Source: Baia soyae
Lineage (GTDB): Bacteria; Bacillota; Bacilli; Thermoactinomycetales; Thermoactinomycetaceae
Reading direction: 5' to 3'
DNA: 39,934 nt
NCBI RefSeq assembly: GCF_004341445.1
Contig: NZ_SLXV01000007.1
Span: forward strand, 56,039-95,972
Shown: positions 8,734 to 17,212 of the stretch, piece by piece
Numbering within the stretch: position 1 is the stretch's first letter
How the letters are laid out: each line of letters starts with the position of its first letter
Notes under the pieces: generated by a model
Told to the model about the DNA's origin: nothing
The model's input: only the letters and a program-made list of their open reading frames with translations
The model's database searches: none
Program-made: the position numbers and the translations under genes

Positions 8734-9819
8734 TCATTGAAGATAACTCGTTGGATTTACTGCATTATTTTCACCTGCATATACCTCGAAGTGAAGATGG
8801 GCACCTGTTACCTGGCCATTTGCACCTACGGAAGTCACTTGCTGACCCTTCATCACATGTTCTCCCACTCTAACTTTAATCTGATTTGGGTAACTATGGG
8901 CATATCGAGAGTAGATCGGAACTCCACTCTTATGACCGTGATAGATCGTTAGCAACCATCCATATCCGCCAGATGCTCTACTCGAAACGACCACTCCATC
9001 TGCGGCTGCATAGATTGGAGTCCCCGTAGGACTCGGATAATCGACGCCTTGGTGCATGATATATCTGCCGTAGATCGGATGTTTCCGCAATCCAAATGGA
9101 GAAGTCATGCTCGCATTAATCGGGCTCTTCATCGGACCTGTATAAGAGAAATTTAATTTACCGCTCGCAATCAGTGCTTTATTTACATCGATCATTTCTT
9201 CTGAATACTGCTCAATGATCTTATTTGCTTCTGCTAAAGCACTATCATCTTTCTTTTTCGCTTCTACTAGCTCTAAATAAAGCTTTTTTGCTTTATCGAC
9301 TTCCTGTTGTTGCAGGTTTTGCCTAGCAACTAGCTCATCTCTTTGTTTCTTGACTTGGTTTCGACCCTCTTTGATCTTGTTAACGAGGTCATACTTTCGA
9401 TCCGCAATCAATTTAACCGTATCCAGATTCGCTATAAATTCATCAAAGCCTTTTGATTGTAGAAGCATAGCAAGTGGTGAAAAAAACCCTTCTTCATACA
9501 TGTTCGATACCAAATCAGCATACTGAGATTCCATCTTGTTTAATACAGTTGTTTCCTGATTGAACTTGTCTTCAATCGGGGTAATATCCTTTTGAATCTC
9601 ACCAATTTTCCCCTCGATTTGCTTCATCTTTTGTTCAAACTCTTTTAACTCCGTATCCTTCACATCAATTTGAGATTGGAGTTTATTTTTTTCATCTTGA
9701 GCATCTTTAAATTTTTCTTGTATCTTACTAGCATTTTCAGCAGATACCTGAACTGAACATAGGATCGATGCGATGAGAACAGAAGCAGAAGACAAAGCGA
9801 TCCATAACTGTTTCCTCAA
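8734..9819 (-). CDS. Secreted coiled-coil M23 peptidase 2
   Basis: About 361 residues: signal peptide, coiled coil to about residue 215, M23 domain at about 235-360 with H256/D260 (HQGVD), H308 (YAHS) and H341/H343 (AHLHFEV), so catalytically complete. It shares with the gene at 6357 the SPLAMLLQSKGFDEF motif, the linker LNFSYTGPM and the IYHGHK insertion. The open frame begins at ATG 9837, but there is no ribosome site before it; GGGAGGG lies 9 bases upstream of a TTG at 9819, which gives a cleaner signal peptide (MRKQLWIALSSASVLIAS). The spacing to the preceding gene is about 70 bases with no terminator, which fits cotranscription from ftsEX. Confidence 0.88.
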   Translation of the reverse strand: MRKQLWIALSSASVLIASILCSVQVSAENASKIQEKFKDAQDEKNKLQSQIDVKDTELKEFEQKMKQIEGKIGEIQKDITPIEDKFNQETTVLNKMESQYADLVSNMYEEGFFSPLAMLLQSKGFDEFIANLDTVKLIADRKYDLVNKIKEGRNQVKKQRDELVARQNLQQQEVDKAKKLYLELVEAKKKDDSALAEANKIIEQYSEEMIDVNKALIASGKLNFSYTGPMKSPINASMTSPFGLRKHPIYGRYIMHQGVDYPSPTGTPIYAAADGVVVSSRASGGYGWLLTIYHGHKSGVPIYSRYAHSYPNQIKVRVGEHVMKGQQVTSVGANGQVTGAHLHFEVYAGENNAVNPTSYLQ

Positions 9820-9888
9820 AAGAGATGTCCCTCCCATATCGATAAAAGGAGAATCTTACAATACCAAAACTTCTTAACCCTCTAAATA

Positions 9889-10920
9889 CTATCTCGATAT
9901 ATACCTCGATGGGTTTGTCGCAACGCCATTTATCATCACTTCAAAATGTAAGTGATATCCACCACGTGCTCCTCTTACGTTTCCTGTATTTCCAACACCT
10001 GCAATCTGTTGTCCCCTAGAAACGCTTTGCCCTGGCTTCACGAGGATCGTTCCGGAGGAAATATGGGCGTAACGAGTCTGTATCCCTCCACCATGACTGA
10101 TGATAATACAGTTACCATACCCGCCACCGCTTGAAACCATCGAGACCACTCCGCTATCTGCGGCTAGAATCGGAGTTTTCGGAGGTGCAGCAATATCTAA
10201 GCCCTTATGACTACCACCACGAGTACCAAATGTATCCGTAATCGTCCCACCGCCTCCAACAGGCCACGTGTATTGTCCTGAACCTTTGGCAACCTTATCG
10301 TGAGGGGCGATCAACGTACGATCCTGCTCATTCAGCTCCGTTTGATCCTCTGTCTCTTTCAACGTGCGGATATCTTTACCCAATTGAGCTATCTTCTTCT
10401 CTAGTTCGTCTTGCTTTTGCTGCGTTTCTTTTAATACCTGATCCTGCTTCTCACCTAAATCAGCTAGCTTTTTTTTCTTTTCTTGAGCTACCTGTTTCGT
10501 CTCTTTCAGCTCTTCTACCGCCCGTTGCTGCTCATTTAAGAAGAACATCGTAAAATCGTACCGCTCTATAAAATCATTTAAATTGTTAGCATCGAAAAGT
10601 TGTGTGAGTGGGTACAGATAGTTTTCTGTATACATAGAGCGTAGGAGGTTCTTCACCTTTTTCTCTTGAAGCTCTAGCTTGTATTCCGTTCCAGCTAATA
10701 GAGAAGCCTGCTCGGTCATCTGTTTGTAATGATCGTCAAGCTTCTGCTCCAATTGCTGTACCTCTTGATCTTGCTTTCGAGCCTCTTCTTCTAGCGTCTT
10801 CTTTTCACTTTCTAGTTTGGTCTGTTCATTTTTGGACTTCTCTGCAAGCACAGGACTACCGAGCGTACTCATCACGGAAACACAAACAACAGCTACCGCT
10901 ACTAAACGTTTATTGCCCAA
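9889..10920 (-). CDS. Secreted coiled-coil M23 peptidase 1, directly after ftsX
   Basis: A 343-residue exported protein starting 20 bases after ftsX, the position held by EnvC-type or PcsB/CwlO-type partners in many bacteria. It has a signal peptide (cleavage after PVLA), coiled coil at about 28-200 containing YTENYLYPLTQLFDANNL, and an M23 domain at about 215-340 with H238/D242 (HKGLD), H286 (YAHI) and H323/H325 (YHLHFEV). All zinc-site residues are kept, unlike E. coli EnvC, which is a degenerate amidase activator. The start is a TTG at 10920 with a GGTGGGGGG ribosome site. By known FtsEX biology the ABC transporter would release this enzyme's autoinhibition; that is inferred from position and the coiled coil. 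Confidence 0.9.
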   Translation of the reverse strand: MGNKRLVAVAVVCVSVMSTLGSPVLAEKSKNEQTKLESEKKTLEEEARKQDQEVQQLEQKLDDHYKQMTEQASLLAGTEYKLELQEKKVKNLLRSMYTENYLYPLTQLFDANNLNDFIERYDFTMFFLNEQQRAVEELKETKQVAQEKKKKLADLGEKQDQVLKETQQKQDELEKKIAQLGKDIRTLKETEDQTELNEQDRTLIAPHDKVAKGSGQYTWPVGGGGTITDTFGTRGGSHKGLDIAAPPKTPILAADSGVVSMVSSGGGYGNCIIISHGGGIQTRYAHISSGTILVKPGQSVSRGQQIAGVGNTGNVRGARGGYHLHFEVMINGVATNPSRYISR

Positions 10921-10940
10921 AATGTTCTATTCCCCCCACC

Positions 10941-11837
10941 TTAGATTTTCAAGAAGCGACGGATAGATAAGACCGAACCAAATACTCCAATAAAAATTCC
11001 GATTCCAAGTATCGAACCAGTTAAGTACATGGCCATATCACCAAAGCCTACCATTTGTAATAGGTTTGCATTTTTGGAACCACCACTTATCATCTTCACA
11101 AAGCCTTGATACACAAGGAGTAGAACCCCAATTGGAAGAACCGAACCAACAAATCCGATAAAGCCTCCTTCAATAAAAAACGGCCAACGGATAAACCAGT
11201 TACTAGCCCCTACCAAACGTTGCACCTCAATTTCACGTCTCCGTGCAATAATGGTCAGTTTAATCGTATTCGAGATCAAAAAGGCAGCTAAAACAGCGAG
11301 TGCAACCCCAAATACAAGAATGATATTTTTAAACAGCAAAACAGAATCAAGAAGTTCTTTTGCTGTACTGCTATTCTTTACACCTTCAACCCCTTCAAGG
11401 CCTTTAACCGCATCCTCTACCTGCTTGGATACAGAGACATTTTTCGGTGTCACCTTGATCAAGTTTGGCAAGAAGTTGTTTTCCCCTTTTTGGAGAACAC
11501 GTGTAAAATCAGCATCTTTCAAGTTCTTCTTAACTTCATCGACTCCCTCATCTTTCGAAATAAAGCGAGCCTCATTCACATTCGGTAATCCTTTGATTTT
11601 GGTCGTTAACGCAGTAGCCTGCTCTTTCGTAACCTCTTCCTTTAGGACCACATTCATCGATACGTTGTCCCCAACTTCATCGGTAATGCTTCCTAAGTTA
11701 ACCGCAAAGATCACAAACACACCAAAGATCATCAACGTTACAGCAACCGCACCCACAGCTGCAAAGCTCATCCAAGAGTTCTTTACAATCCCTCGGTACG
11801 CTTCACGAAAATGGCGACGTAGGGTATCAATCTTCAT
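10941..11837 (-). CDS. ftsX: Cell division ABC transporter permease FtsX
   Basis: FtsX is the membrane half of the FtsEX complex, which converts cytoplasmic ATP hydrolysis into activation of wall hydrolases outside the cell. The 298-residue protein starts MKIDTLRRHFREAYRGIVKNSWMSFAAVGAV and has one membrane segment near the N terminus, an extracellular loop of about 120 residues (about 50-165, the partner-binding domain) and three further segments at about 170-195, 220-245 and 265-290. The start overlaps the end of ftsE by 11 bases, typical for this pair. Four coiled-coil M23 peptidases follow on the same strand. Confidence 0.95.
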   Translation of the reverse strand: MKIDTLRRHFREAYRGIVKNSWMSFAAVGAVAVTLMIFGVFVIFAVNLGSITDEVGDNVSMNVVLKEEVTKEQATALTTKIKGLPNVNEARFISKDEGVDEVKKNLKDADFTRVLQKGENNFLPNLIKVTPKNVSVSKQVEDAVKGLEGVEGVKNSSTAKELLDSVLLFKNIILVFGVALAVLAAFLISNTIKLTIIARRREIEVQRLVGASNWFIRWPFFIEGGFIGFVGSVLPIGVLLLVYQGFVKMISGGSKNANLLQMVGFGDMAMYLTGSILGIGIFIGVFGSVLSIRRFLKI

Positions 11838-12513
11838 AACCGTATTCGCCTCCTATTTCATCACGAACCACGATGCCTTGTTCAATCGCAATGACACGTT
11901 GACGCATCGTGTTCACAATTTCTTTGTTGTGAGTAGCCATTACAACAGTCGTGCCACGCATATTAATCTCTTCTAGCAAATACATGATATCCCATGAGTT
12001 TTCCGGGTCTAGGTTACCAGTAGGCTCGTCCGCAATAATAAATCCTGGATTGTTGACGATCGCTCTCGCAATCGATACCCGTTGCTGTTCTCCACCTGAT
12101 AACTGCGAAGGTAGAGCCTTCATACGATCAGACAGACCCACAAGCTCCAGCGCTTCCTCTACTCTTGGCTGAATCTGTTTCGTTGGGACTTCAACCGCTT
12201 CCAGAGCAAAGGCCACATTATCATAAGCTGACATATGTGGTAATAACTTATAATCTTGGAATACAACTCCAATTTTTCTGCGCAAATGAGGGATTTTCCA
12301 GTCACGAACGCGCTTTACATTTACTCCGTTAATCAAAACAACACCCGAAGTAGGTTTTTCTTCCCGATACATCAACTTGATAAAAGAACTTTTACCAGCT
12401 CCACTCGGACCCACCACATAAACAAACTCACCCGTATCAATTGTGATGTTCACACCACGAAGAGCTTCGATTCCATTTGGATATACCTTCCACACATCAT
12501 GCATTTCAATCAC
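11827..12513 (-). CDS. ftsE: Cell division ABC transporter ATPase FtsE
   Basis: FtsE is the cytoplasmic ATPase of FtsEX. The 228-residue product has the full ABC set: Walker A GPSGAGKSSF near residue 36, Q-loop VVFQDYKLL, signature LSGGEQQRVSIARAI, Walker B FIIADEPTGNLDP and H-loop VVMATHNKEIV. The GTG start at 12513 follows AAGAAGGTGAT. It heads the ftsEX-M23 operon; in B. subtilis the cytochrome gene cccB lies upstream, but here the next gene upstream is a divergent corA. Confidence 0.96.
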   Translation of the reverse strand: MIEMHDVWKVYPNGIEALRGVNITIDTGEFVYVVGPSGAGKSSFIKLMYREEKPTSGVVLINGVNVKRVRDWKIPHLRRKIGVVFQDYKLLPHMSAYDNVAFALEAVEVPTKQIQPRVEEALELVGLSDRMKALPSQLSGGEQQRVSIARAIVNNPGFIIADEPTGNLDPENSWDIMYLLEEINMRGTTVVMATHNKEIVNTMRQRVIAIEQGIVVRDEIGGEYGYED

Positions 12514-12534
12514 AGAATCACCTTCTTACGTTAA

Positions 12535-12942
12535 TAACTTATTTGAATTCCTATCTCTACCATTACCGTTTTCACGTATGTATTCCTACTAACTTAATAG
12601 GATTTTGATCAACAACACTCCTATTATAGCATCCATCTGCTTGCTTTCTCGGACAACATTTTTCAAAATCATGATAGATCAGACACCGAAAATTACATAA
12701 ATACCAGCCAAATGGAGAAAATATACTCCAAAGAACCTCTCTAAAACTAGTATTTAGATAATCATTCTACCAATAACTGGAATAACCTTTAATCCATATT
12801 GGGGCTATTCTATCAACTATCACTCTCTCTTTTTCTAACTTCTTCATTAAGTTATCATCTATCTTTACATACATTTTCCTATGAATCAATGACAAAAATG
12901 TAGATATTATTACCACTTTAAGACCAGAAAGGATGAGAAATC
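12535..12942. other. Divergent intergenic region between ftsE and corA
   Basis: About 400 bases without a credible gene. On the minus strand I see one good promoter core for ftsE (12623-12631). On the plus strand I see no convincing sigma-A promoter for corA and no magnesium M-box riboswitch. The rest is A/T-rich with short imperfect inverted repeats and no recognisable RNA. Confidence 0.6.
12623..12631 (-). promoter_or_regulatory. Extended -10 promoter upstream of ftsE
   Basis: On the minus strand the sequence TGCTATAAT fits an extended -10 (TGnTATAAT), which can compensate for the weak -35 region upstream. It lies about 110 bases before the ftsE start and would drive the ftsEX-M23 genes. 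Confidence 0.55.
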
Positions 12943-13899
12943 TTGATCCGAACGATGGTTATCACTAAGGAAGATAGACTCGTGTTAGATGCACCGATCG
13001 ATGATATTTTAGCGAGAATTGACTTGAAATGGTACTGGATTGACTTCTCAAAACCTACTATAGAAGAACGTGATTCCTTACAAACATTTGGCTTTCATCC
13101 TTTAGCTATCGAGGATTGTCTACATTTAAAGCAACGCCCTAAAGTAGACTATTATGATCACTATCAATTCTATGTCATGAGTGGACTCTATCACAAAACA
13201 TTAAAATCCCATGAAATCGGTGCCTTCTTAAGTTCCACTATGCTGGTAACGTTCCATACTTTGCCGCATGTCGAGATCGATGAAATATGGGACAATCTCG
13301 CATCGAATCAAGAAACGCCACGAAAAGATCCAAAATGGATTTTATATAAGATTATCGATAAAATGGTAGATGCTAGTTTTCCGCATCTAGAAAATATAGA
13401 AGAACAATTAAACCGCTTAGAAAGTAAGTCGTCTCGTTCCTATCAAATTCAAACGTTGATGGACGAATTGTTTGTGGTACGAAGAAAACTATCCCATATC
13501 CGCCACTTTGCCGTTCCTATGCGGGAATTGATCGATCGTATGATTCACTCCGAAAAACTAAACCATAATGAGGAAGAACGTAGACATTACCAAGATATCC
13601 ATGATCATCTAGTAAAGCTTACCGGCATGATTGAAGCTAGTAGAGAGATCACTTCAGACATTCGGGATAACTATCTATCGATTAACTCAAACCGCATGAA
13701 TACCGTTATGATGACCCTAACTGTCATTACAACCATTTTTATGCCCTTAACCTTTATTGTCGGGATCTATGGCATGAACTTCCAAAACATGCCTGAGCTC
13801 AAATGGCAGTATGGTTATTTTCTCGTTCTGGGTGTAATGGCCCTTTTAGGTTCTGCTATGTACCTATTATTTAAGAAAAAAGGATGGTTTGATGAATAA
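12943..13899 (+). CDS. corA: CorA-family magnesium/divalent cation transporter
   Basis: CorA proteins are pentameric membrane channels for Mg2+ and related cations. The 318-residue product has the large cytoplasmic N-terminal domain (about 1-250), then two C-terminal membrane segments, the first ending in the diagnostic YGMNF motif (IVGIYGMNFQNMPEL) that forms the pore selectivity filter, and a short basic tail. AAAGGATGAG precedes a TTG at 12943; an ATG four codons later is the alternative start. The last codons overlap the start of the next gene (GATGAATAA), so the two are translationally coupled. Confidence 0.93.
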   Translation: MIRTMVITKEDRLVLDAPIDDILARIDLKWYWIDFSKPTIEERDSLQTFGFHPLAIEDCLHLKQRPKVDYYDHYQFYVMSGLYHKTLKSHEIGAFLSSTMLVTFHTLPHVEIDEIWDNLASNQETPRKDPKWILYKIIDKMVDASFPHLENIEEQLNRLESKSSRSYQIQTLMDELFVVRRKLSHIRHFAVPMRELIDRMIHSEKLNHNEEERRHYQDIHDHLVKLTGMIEASREITSDIRDNYLSINSNRMNTVMMTLTVITTIFMPLTFIVGIYGMNFQNMPELKWQYGYFLVLGVMALLGSAMYLLFKKKGWFDE

Positions 13900-14770
13900 A
13901 TCGAAGAAAATAGCAACTCTTGTCATGACTGTCGCTGTCTGCTCTATGATCGTGACTGCATGTCAATCGAAACAGACAAGTCCTACTGAGCCATCGGAAC
14001 CAAAGAAGGCAGATGCTCAAACCAGCCCAAAAGATCAGACCACTTCCGACGAAAACCAAATCAAAGCAATCCGATCCCAATTTCAAAACGCTACCCCTAC
14101 TCAGTGGGGCGAGAAAATGTCTGGGATCATCTCCAAGCTTCCCACTAACGAAAAAGTAATCGCACTCACTTTTGATGCATGCGGTGGCAAGCACGGAGAT
14201 GGCTATGATGCGGAACTAATTCAATTTTTGCAAGAAAATCAAATCCCAGCCACTCTCTTTTTAAATGCCCGTTGGATCGAGTCCCATCCAGAACTAACCA
14301 AGCAACTAGCCAATAATCCATTATTTGAGATTGAAAATCACGGCTCTGAACATCGTCCACTTTCTATAAATGGACGTTCTGTTTATGGAATTCAAGGAAC
14401 AAAAAATCTCGATGCCATCATCCAAGAAGTGATCGTCAATCATCGCCTCATTGAAAAAACGATAGGGAAAGCACCTCGATTCTTCCGTGCAGGCACTGCT
14501 TATTACGATGATATCGCCGTTCAGGTAGCCAAACAGTTGGGTGAGCAGATCGCCGGATTCCACATTACAGGAGACGCTGGCGCAACTTTCAATCAAGTAC
14601 AAGTAAAAAATGCGGTGTTACAAGCTAAACCTGGGTCCATCATCCTATTACATATGAACCAACCGAAAGGCGACACAGCAGAAGGCGTAAAAGAAGCGAT
14701 TCCCCTTCTAAAAAAGCAAGGATATCGCTTTGTAAAAATGGATCAGTACATTCCTGCTCAATCTTCATAA
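13892..14770 (+). CDS. NodB-type polysaccharide deacetylase lipoprotein
   Basis: A predicted membrane-anchored polysaccharide deacetylase of 292 residues. The N terminus has a type II signal with lipobox VTAC (lipidated Cys24), then a Ser/Thr/Pro/Gln-rich linker to about 60 and a NodB domain at about 95-285. Motif 1 reads TFDACGG instead of the common TFDDG, so the second Asp, usually a metal ligand, is Ala; motif 2 HGSEH keeps both histidines; RFFRAGTAYY and LLHMN correspond to motifs 3 and 5. I believe TFDACGG-type proteins form a recurrent subgroup, so the change may be ancestral rather than damage. The ATG at 13892 overlaps the corA stop by four bases, and AAAAAAGG upstream serves as ribosome site. 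Substrate (peptidoglycan, chitin or other) cannot be told. Confidence 0.85.
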   Translation: MNKSKKIATLVMTVAVCSMIVTACQSKQTSPTEPSEPKKADAQTSPKDQTTSDENQIKAIRSQFQNATPTQWGEKMSGIISKLPTNEKVIALTFDACGGKHGDGYDAELIQFLQENQIPATLFLNARWIESHPELTKQLANNPLFEIENHGSEHRPLSINGRSVYGIQGTKNLDAIIQEVIVNHRLIEKTIGKAPRFFRAGTAYYDDIAVQVAKQLGEQIAGFHITGDAGATFNQVQVKNAVLQAKPGSIILLHMNQPKGDTAEGVKEAIPLLKKQGYRFVKMDQYIPAQSS

Positions 14771-15210
14771 GGGATGACATAGATCACATATTTTTTTCGG
14801 TTTTCATCCACTTCTGTCGACTGCTTTTGCCAACAACGCCCTTGAATCAAATGCAATTCTGCTAACAAAGATAGCAACACATCCTGCGTAGAGGAATGCT
14901 TCTGTTCTTGTAAAACCGGATATTGAGTCCAATCTGGGTGGAAGTGCCGAAATTCTAATTTTACACCTCGCCAATTGGGCTCAAATACAATCCCCTTCTC
15001 CACAACCTGTTCCTCCAGATTGTGCTGTACATAAATCGAATAAATTATCCCATCTATCTCTGTCGATGTCTGCTCATATACTTTATGATCCTTCACCCAG
15101 TAATCACAAGCAAAGCGGAGGAGGATCTCTTCCTTAGAAATTCTCGGATAGTGGGCAATAACAGGGTATTTCTTATCTGAATCATCCAAAATATATTGCA
15201 AATAATGCAC
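14758..15210 (-). CDS. Protein of unknown function, last gene of the TerC/ATP-grasp cluster
   Basis: A 150-residue soluble-looking protein with no membrane segment or signal peptide, rich in aromatic residues (for example EFRHFHPDWTQYPVL and KYVIYVIPYED). I do not recognise the family. It begins with GTG at 15210 after AAGGAGAG, 13 bases downstream of the DUF350 gene, so it is almost certainly cotranscribed with DUF350 and the ATP-grasp gene. Its 3' end overlaps the convergent deacetylase gene by 13 bases, leaving no room for a conventional terminator. The context suggests a role alongside the ATP-grasp enzyme. Confidence 0.75.
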   Translation of the reverse strand: MHYLQYILDDSDKKYPVIAHYPRISKEEILLRFACDYWVKDHKVYEQTSTEIDGIIYSIYVQHNLEEQVVEKGIVFEPNWRGVKLEFRHFHPDWTQYPVLQEQKHSSTQDVLLSLLAELHLIQGRCWQKQSTEVDENRKKYVIYVIPYED

Positions 15211-15223
15211 TCGAAAACTCTCC

Positions 15224-15658
15224 TTAATAGTAGATAGAAGCCGCTAGGATTAAACTACTAATGAGGCTGATTCGTGAAGAAAAGATCGCTACGGGAACAT
15301 TTCCTTTGGGAATTTCTTTGATCACGCTAAAGGGAGTAATGAGATGGAAAAGATAGAATACCAGTACCTGAAAGACAACACCAATCACACCCCAAATGAT
15401 GAAATCCACTAGATTTTGGGAACTTAAGATAGCAGAAGCTAATACGATGGTCAGCCCTAAAATCTTACCACTCAGATCATAAGCTGCTGCTTTACCCGCT
15501 GCCACCTTACTTGCATCATCCATCTGAGAAGCTTCTTTGAGCAACTGAAATTCTGGATACGGCGTCGTTACAGCAAAAACGACTACCCCTAGGATTAAAA
15601 TAGGGATCGAAACCCCCAAATAAGTTAAAAAATTAATAAATGCCTCCCACTGCGTCAT
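15224..15658 (-). CDS. DUF350 family membrane protein
   Basis: A 144-residue protein with four hydrophobic segments (about 8-30, 62-84, 86-112 and 124-143), typical of DUF350 (UPF0719, YjfL-like). Recognisable stretches are AAGKAAAYDLSGKILGLTIVLASAI and the small-residue-rich first helix. DUF350 genes commonly sit beside glutathionylspermidine-synthase-like ATP-grasp genes, as here (16 bases downstream of one). The biochemical role is unknown. AAGGAGG lies 8 bases before the ATG. Confidence 0.85.
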   Translation of the reverse strand: MTQWEAFINFLTYLGVSIPILILGVVVFAVTTPYPEFQLLKEASQMDDASKVAAGKAAAYDLSGKILGLTIVLASAILSSQNLVDFIIWGVIGVVFQVLVFYLFHLITPFSVIKEIPKGNVPVAIFSSRISLISSLILAASIYY

Positions 15659-15673
15659 AACAAAATAACCTCC

Positions 15674-16915
15674 TTATTTATAACCAAATGGAAGGTAGTA
15701 AGCTAAATTGCCTGTGATCTCCTGATCCAAGCGAGTCACCAAGGCAGAAGCTTGACCTCCCACATAAAAACAACCCCATAATAATTTCCCACGATAGGAG
15801 CCTTTCATTGTCTCTACATCCATAGTGGGTAATTCAGCCAACTCTTGATAGATCATCATCTGATCTTGATATTCGCCCTCTCCATCCTTGGCTATAATCT
15901 CATCTTCAGCTGAATATAAGGTGACTGCTCCACCTTCCCGACCTAAGATCGGTTTTTTAACATATGGCTTTTCACCACGAAATTCATTATCTAAATAAGT
16001 AGGTAAAAAGTAAGTCTCAATCACTTCATGCTCTTCAGCGGTAAAAAATTGATTTTGCTCATGCAAGGACCATATGAGTGCCTGGAGCGCCTTAGTCTGA
16101 GCTACAAATGCGGATGGCGGGTTAATCATCGCAAGTCGCTTTTCCGCTACTAATTGTAGGGTGTGCGCACCAATGGGATAGCCTTGTTCCGTTTGGTCAT
16201 TAGCGAAAAATTCCCCTGCATGTAACCGATACAATACATCTATTGAACTCCAATTTCCTTCATCTAGGTAACATAATTGATGGTTATCCAGAGAAATTCC
16301 TACTTGAGAGAGCGGGATATAGCGTCCGCCAATCCCACTATGTCTCATGAGAAATTTCGCTGTCCCCTCATCTTCTGCATGTCCGCCAATCGAAGTAAAC
16401 ACCTTTGTGTCTACACCGTATCCGGATTCCTGATAGGCCGCTACCGTTTGCCGAAAGGCTCTGGTGATATGAGCTTCCATGCCGTGATTTGGATTCTCCA
16501 TTCCAAAAAAACGACAAACTTGTTCATTCACATAATAAGCCTCTACCACACTAGTTGGTGTATCGCTATTAAACTCCATCATCTTAACCCCTTGAGGAGT
16601 ACAGGCAAAATCGAACCTTCCAATTGTGGTAATAAACGAAAGCGGGAGGGTCGTACGGCAAAACGGAAAGGCCGCACGAGGAATCCCTAGCTCGCTAAGT
16701 AATGGATCCGAACCTTGCTGAAGAAAATGCGTCAGCCGCCCGTAGAGATCTCCGATTCGCTGAGTTGCTTCCCGAATCTCATCGACAAACGACTCTGTTA
16801 CAGTTTCACAATGCCCTAATGCATACTCTTGACCTTGCGTGAGATCCCAAGTGAAAATACCTTGTTTCCGAATGGGCTGGTACATTTGTTCTCGTGTTTG
16901 AATATATTTATTCAT
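15674..16915 (-). CDS. Glutathionylspermidine synthase-like ATP-grasp enzyme (YjfC/YgiC type)
   Basis: A 413-residue protein matching the C-terminal ATP-grasp ligase of glutathionylspermidine synthase, without the amidase half found in E. coli Gss. Diagnostic stretches are GRFDFACTPQGVKMMEFNSD (about 155-177, Mg/ATP site region), TSIGGHAEDEGTAKFL, KKPILGREGGAVTLY and the C-terminal FYVGGQASALVTRLDQEITGNL. Such enzymes form amide bonds between a carboxylate and an amine; the substrate of the stand-alone YjfC/YgiC group is not established. Upstream is a small lipoprotein gene (14 bases) and downstream a DUF350 gene, a known association. The ATG at 16915 has a GGGATGG element upstream. Confidence 0.88.
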   Translation of the reverse strand: MNKYIQTREQMYQPIRKQGIFTWDLTQGQEYALGHCETVTESFVDEIREATQRIGDLYGRLTHFLQQGSDPLLSELGIPRAAFPFCRTTLPLSFITTIGRFDFACTPQGVKMMEFNSDTPTSVVEAYYVNEQVCRFFGMENPNHGMEAHITRAFRQTVAAYQESGYGVDTKVFTSIGGHAEDEGTAKFLMRHSGIGGRYIPLSQVGISLDNHQLCYLDEGNWSSIDVLYRLHAGEFFANDQTEQGYPIGAHTLQLVAEKRLAMINPPSAFVAQTKALQALIWSLHEQNQFFTAEEHEVIETYFLPTYLDNEFRGEKPYVKKPILGREGGAVTLYSAEDEIIAKDGEGEYQDQMMIYQELAELPTMDVETMKGSYRGKLLWGCFYVGGQASALVTRLDQEITGNLAYYLPFGYK

Positions 16916-16929
16916 CTATCGTTCCATCC

Positions 16930-17163
16930 CTAACCACCAGACGAAACAGAGCTATCATTATATTTTACATACCCTGCTTTTTTCCCATCCATAATCAGGT
17001 ACGAGTTGGGATTATACGTACTCTTCCCATCATCATCACAAAATTTATCTGCGTTCTGATCATCACAAAATTCCAAGTCGCTCCCACTACTACATCCAGA
17101 AAGCGGAACCATTGCCACAGAAGCAACAAACAGACCTACTAATTTGGCTGTTCTGCTTTTCAT
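16930..17163 (-). CDS. Small acidic lipoprotein
   Basis: A 77-residue protein with a lipoprotein signal (VAMVPLSGC, lipid-modified Cys24) and a short exported domain containing two FCDD motifs (EFCDDQNADKFCDDDGKS), then a Tyr/Gly-rich tail ending SSVSSGG. Paired cysteines in acidic surroundings could bind a divalent metal or form a disulfide. Small lipoproteins accompany YjfC/YgiC-type ATP-grasp genes elsewhere (YjfM, YgiB neighbours); I cannot assign this one to a named family. AGGGGGTG precedes the ATG by 6 bases. It lies 49 bases after the TerC gene with no terminator between, which suggests the same transcript. Confidence 0.8.
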   Translation of the reverse strand: MKSRTAKLVGLFVASVAMVPLSGCSSGSDLEFCDDQNADKFCDDDGKSTYNPNSYLIMDGKKAGYVKYNDSSVSSGG

Positions 17164-17212
17164 CTTACACCCCCTATAATTTTATTCATCGAATCCACTA
17201 TTATCTAATCTA

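Noticed and set aside
12535-12942. Mg2+ (M-box) riboswitch before corA
   Set aside because: No M-box core sequence or terminator/antiterminator pair is visible on the plus strand.
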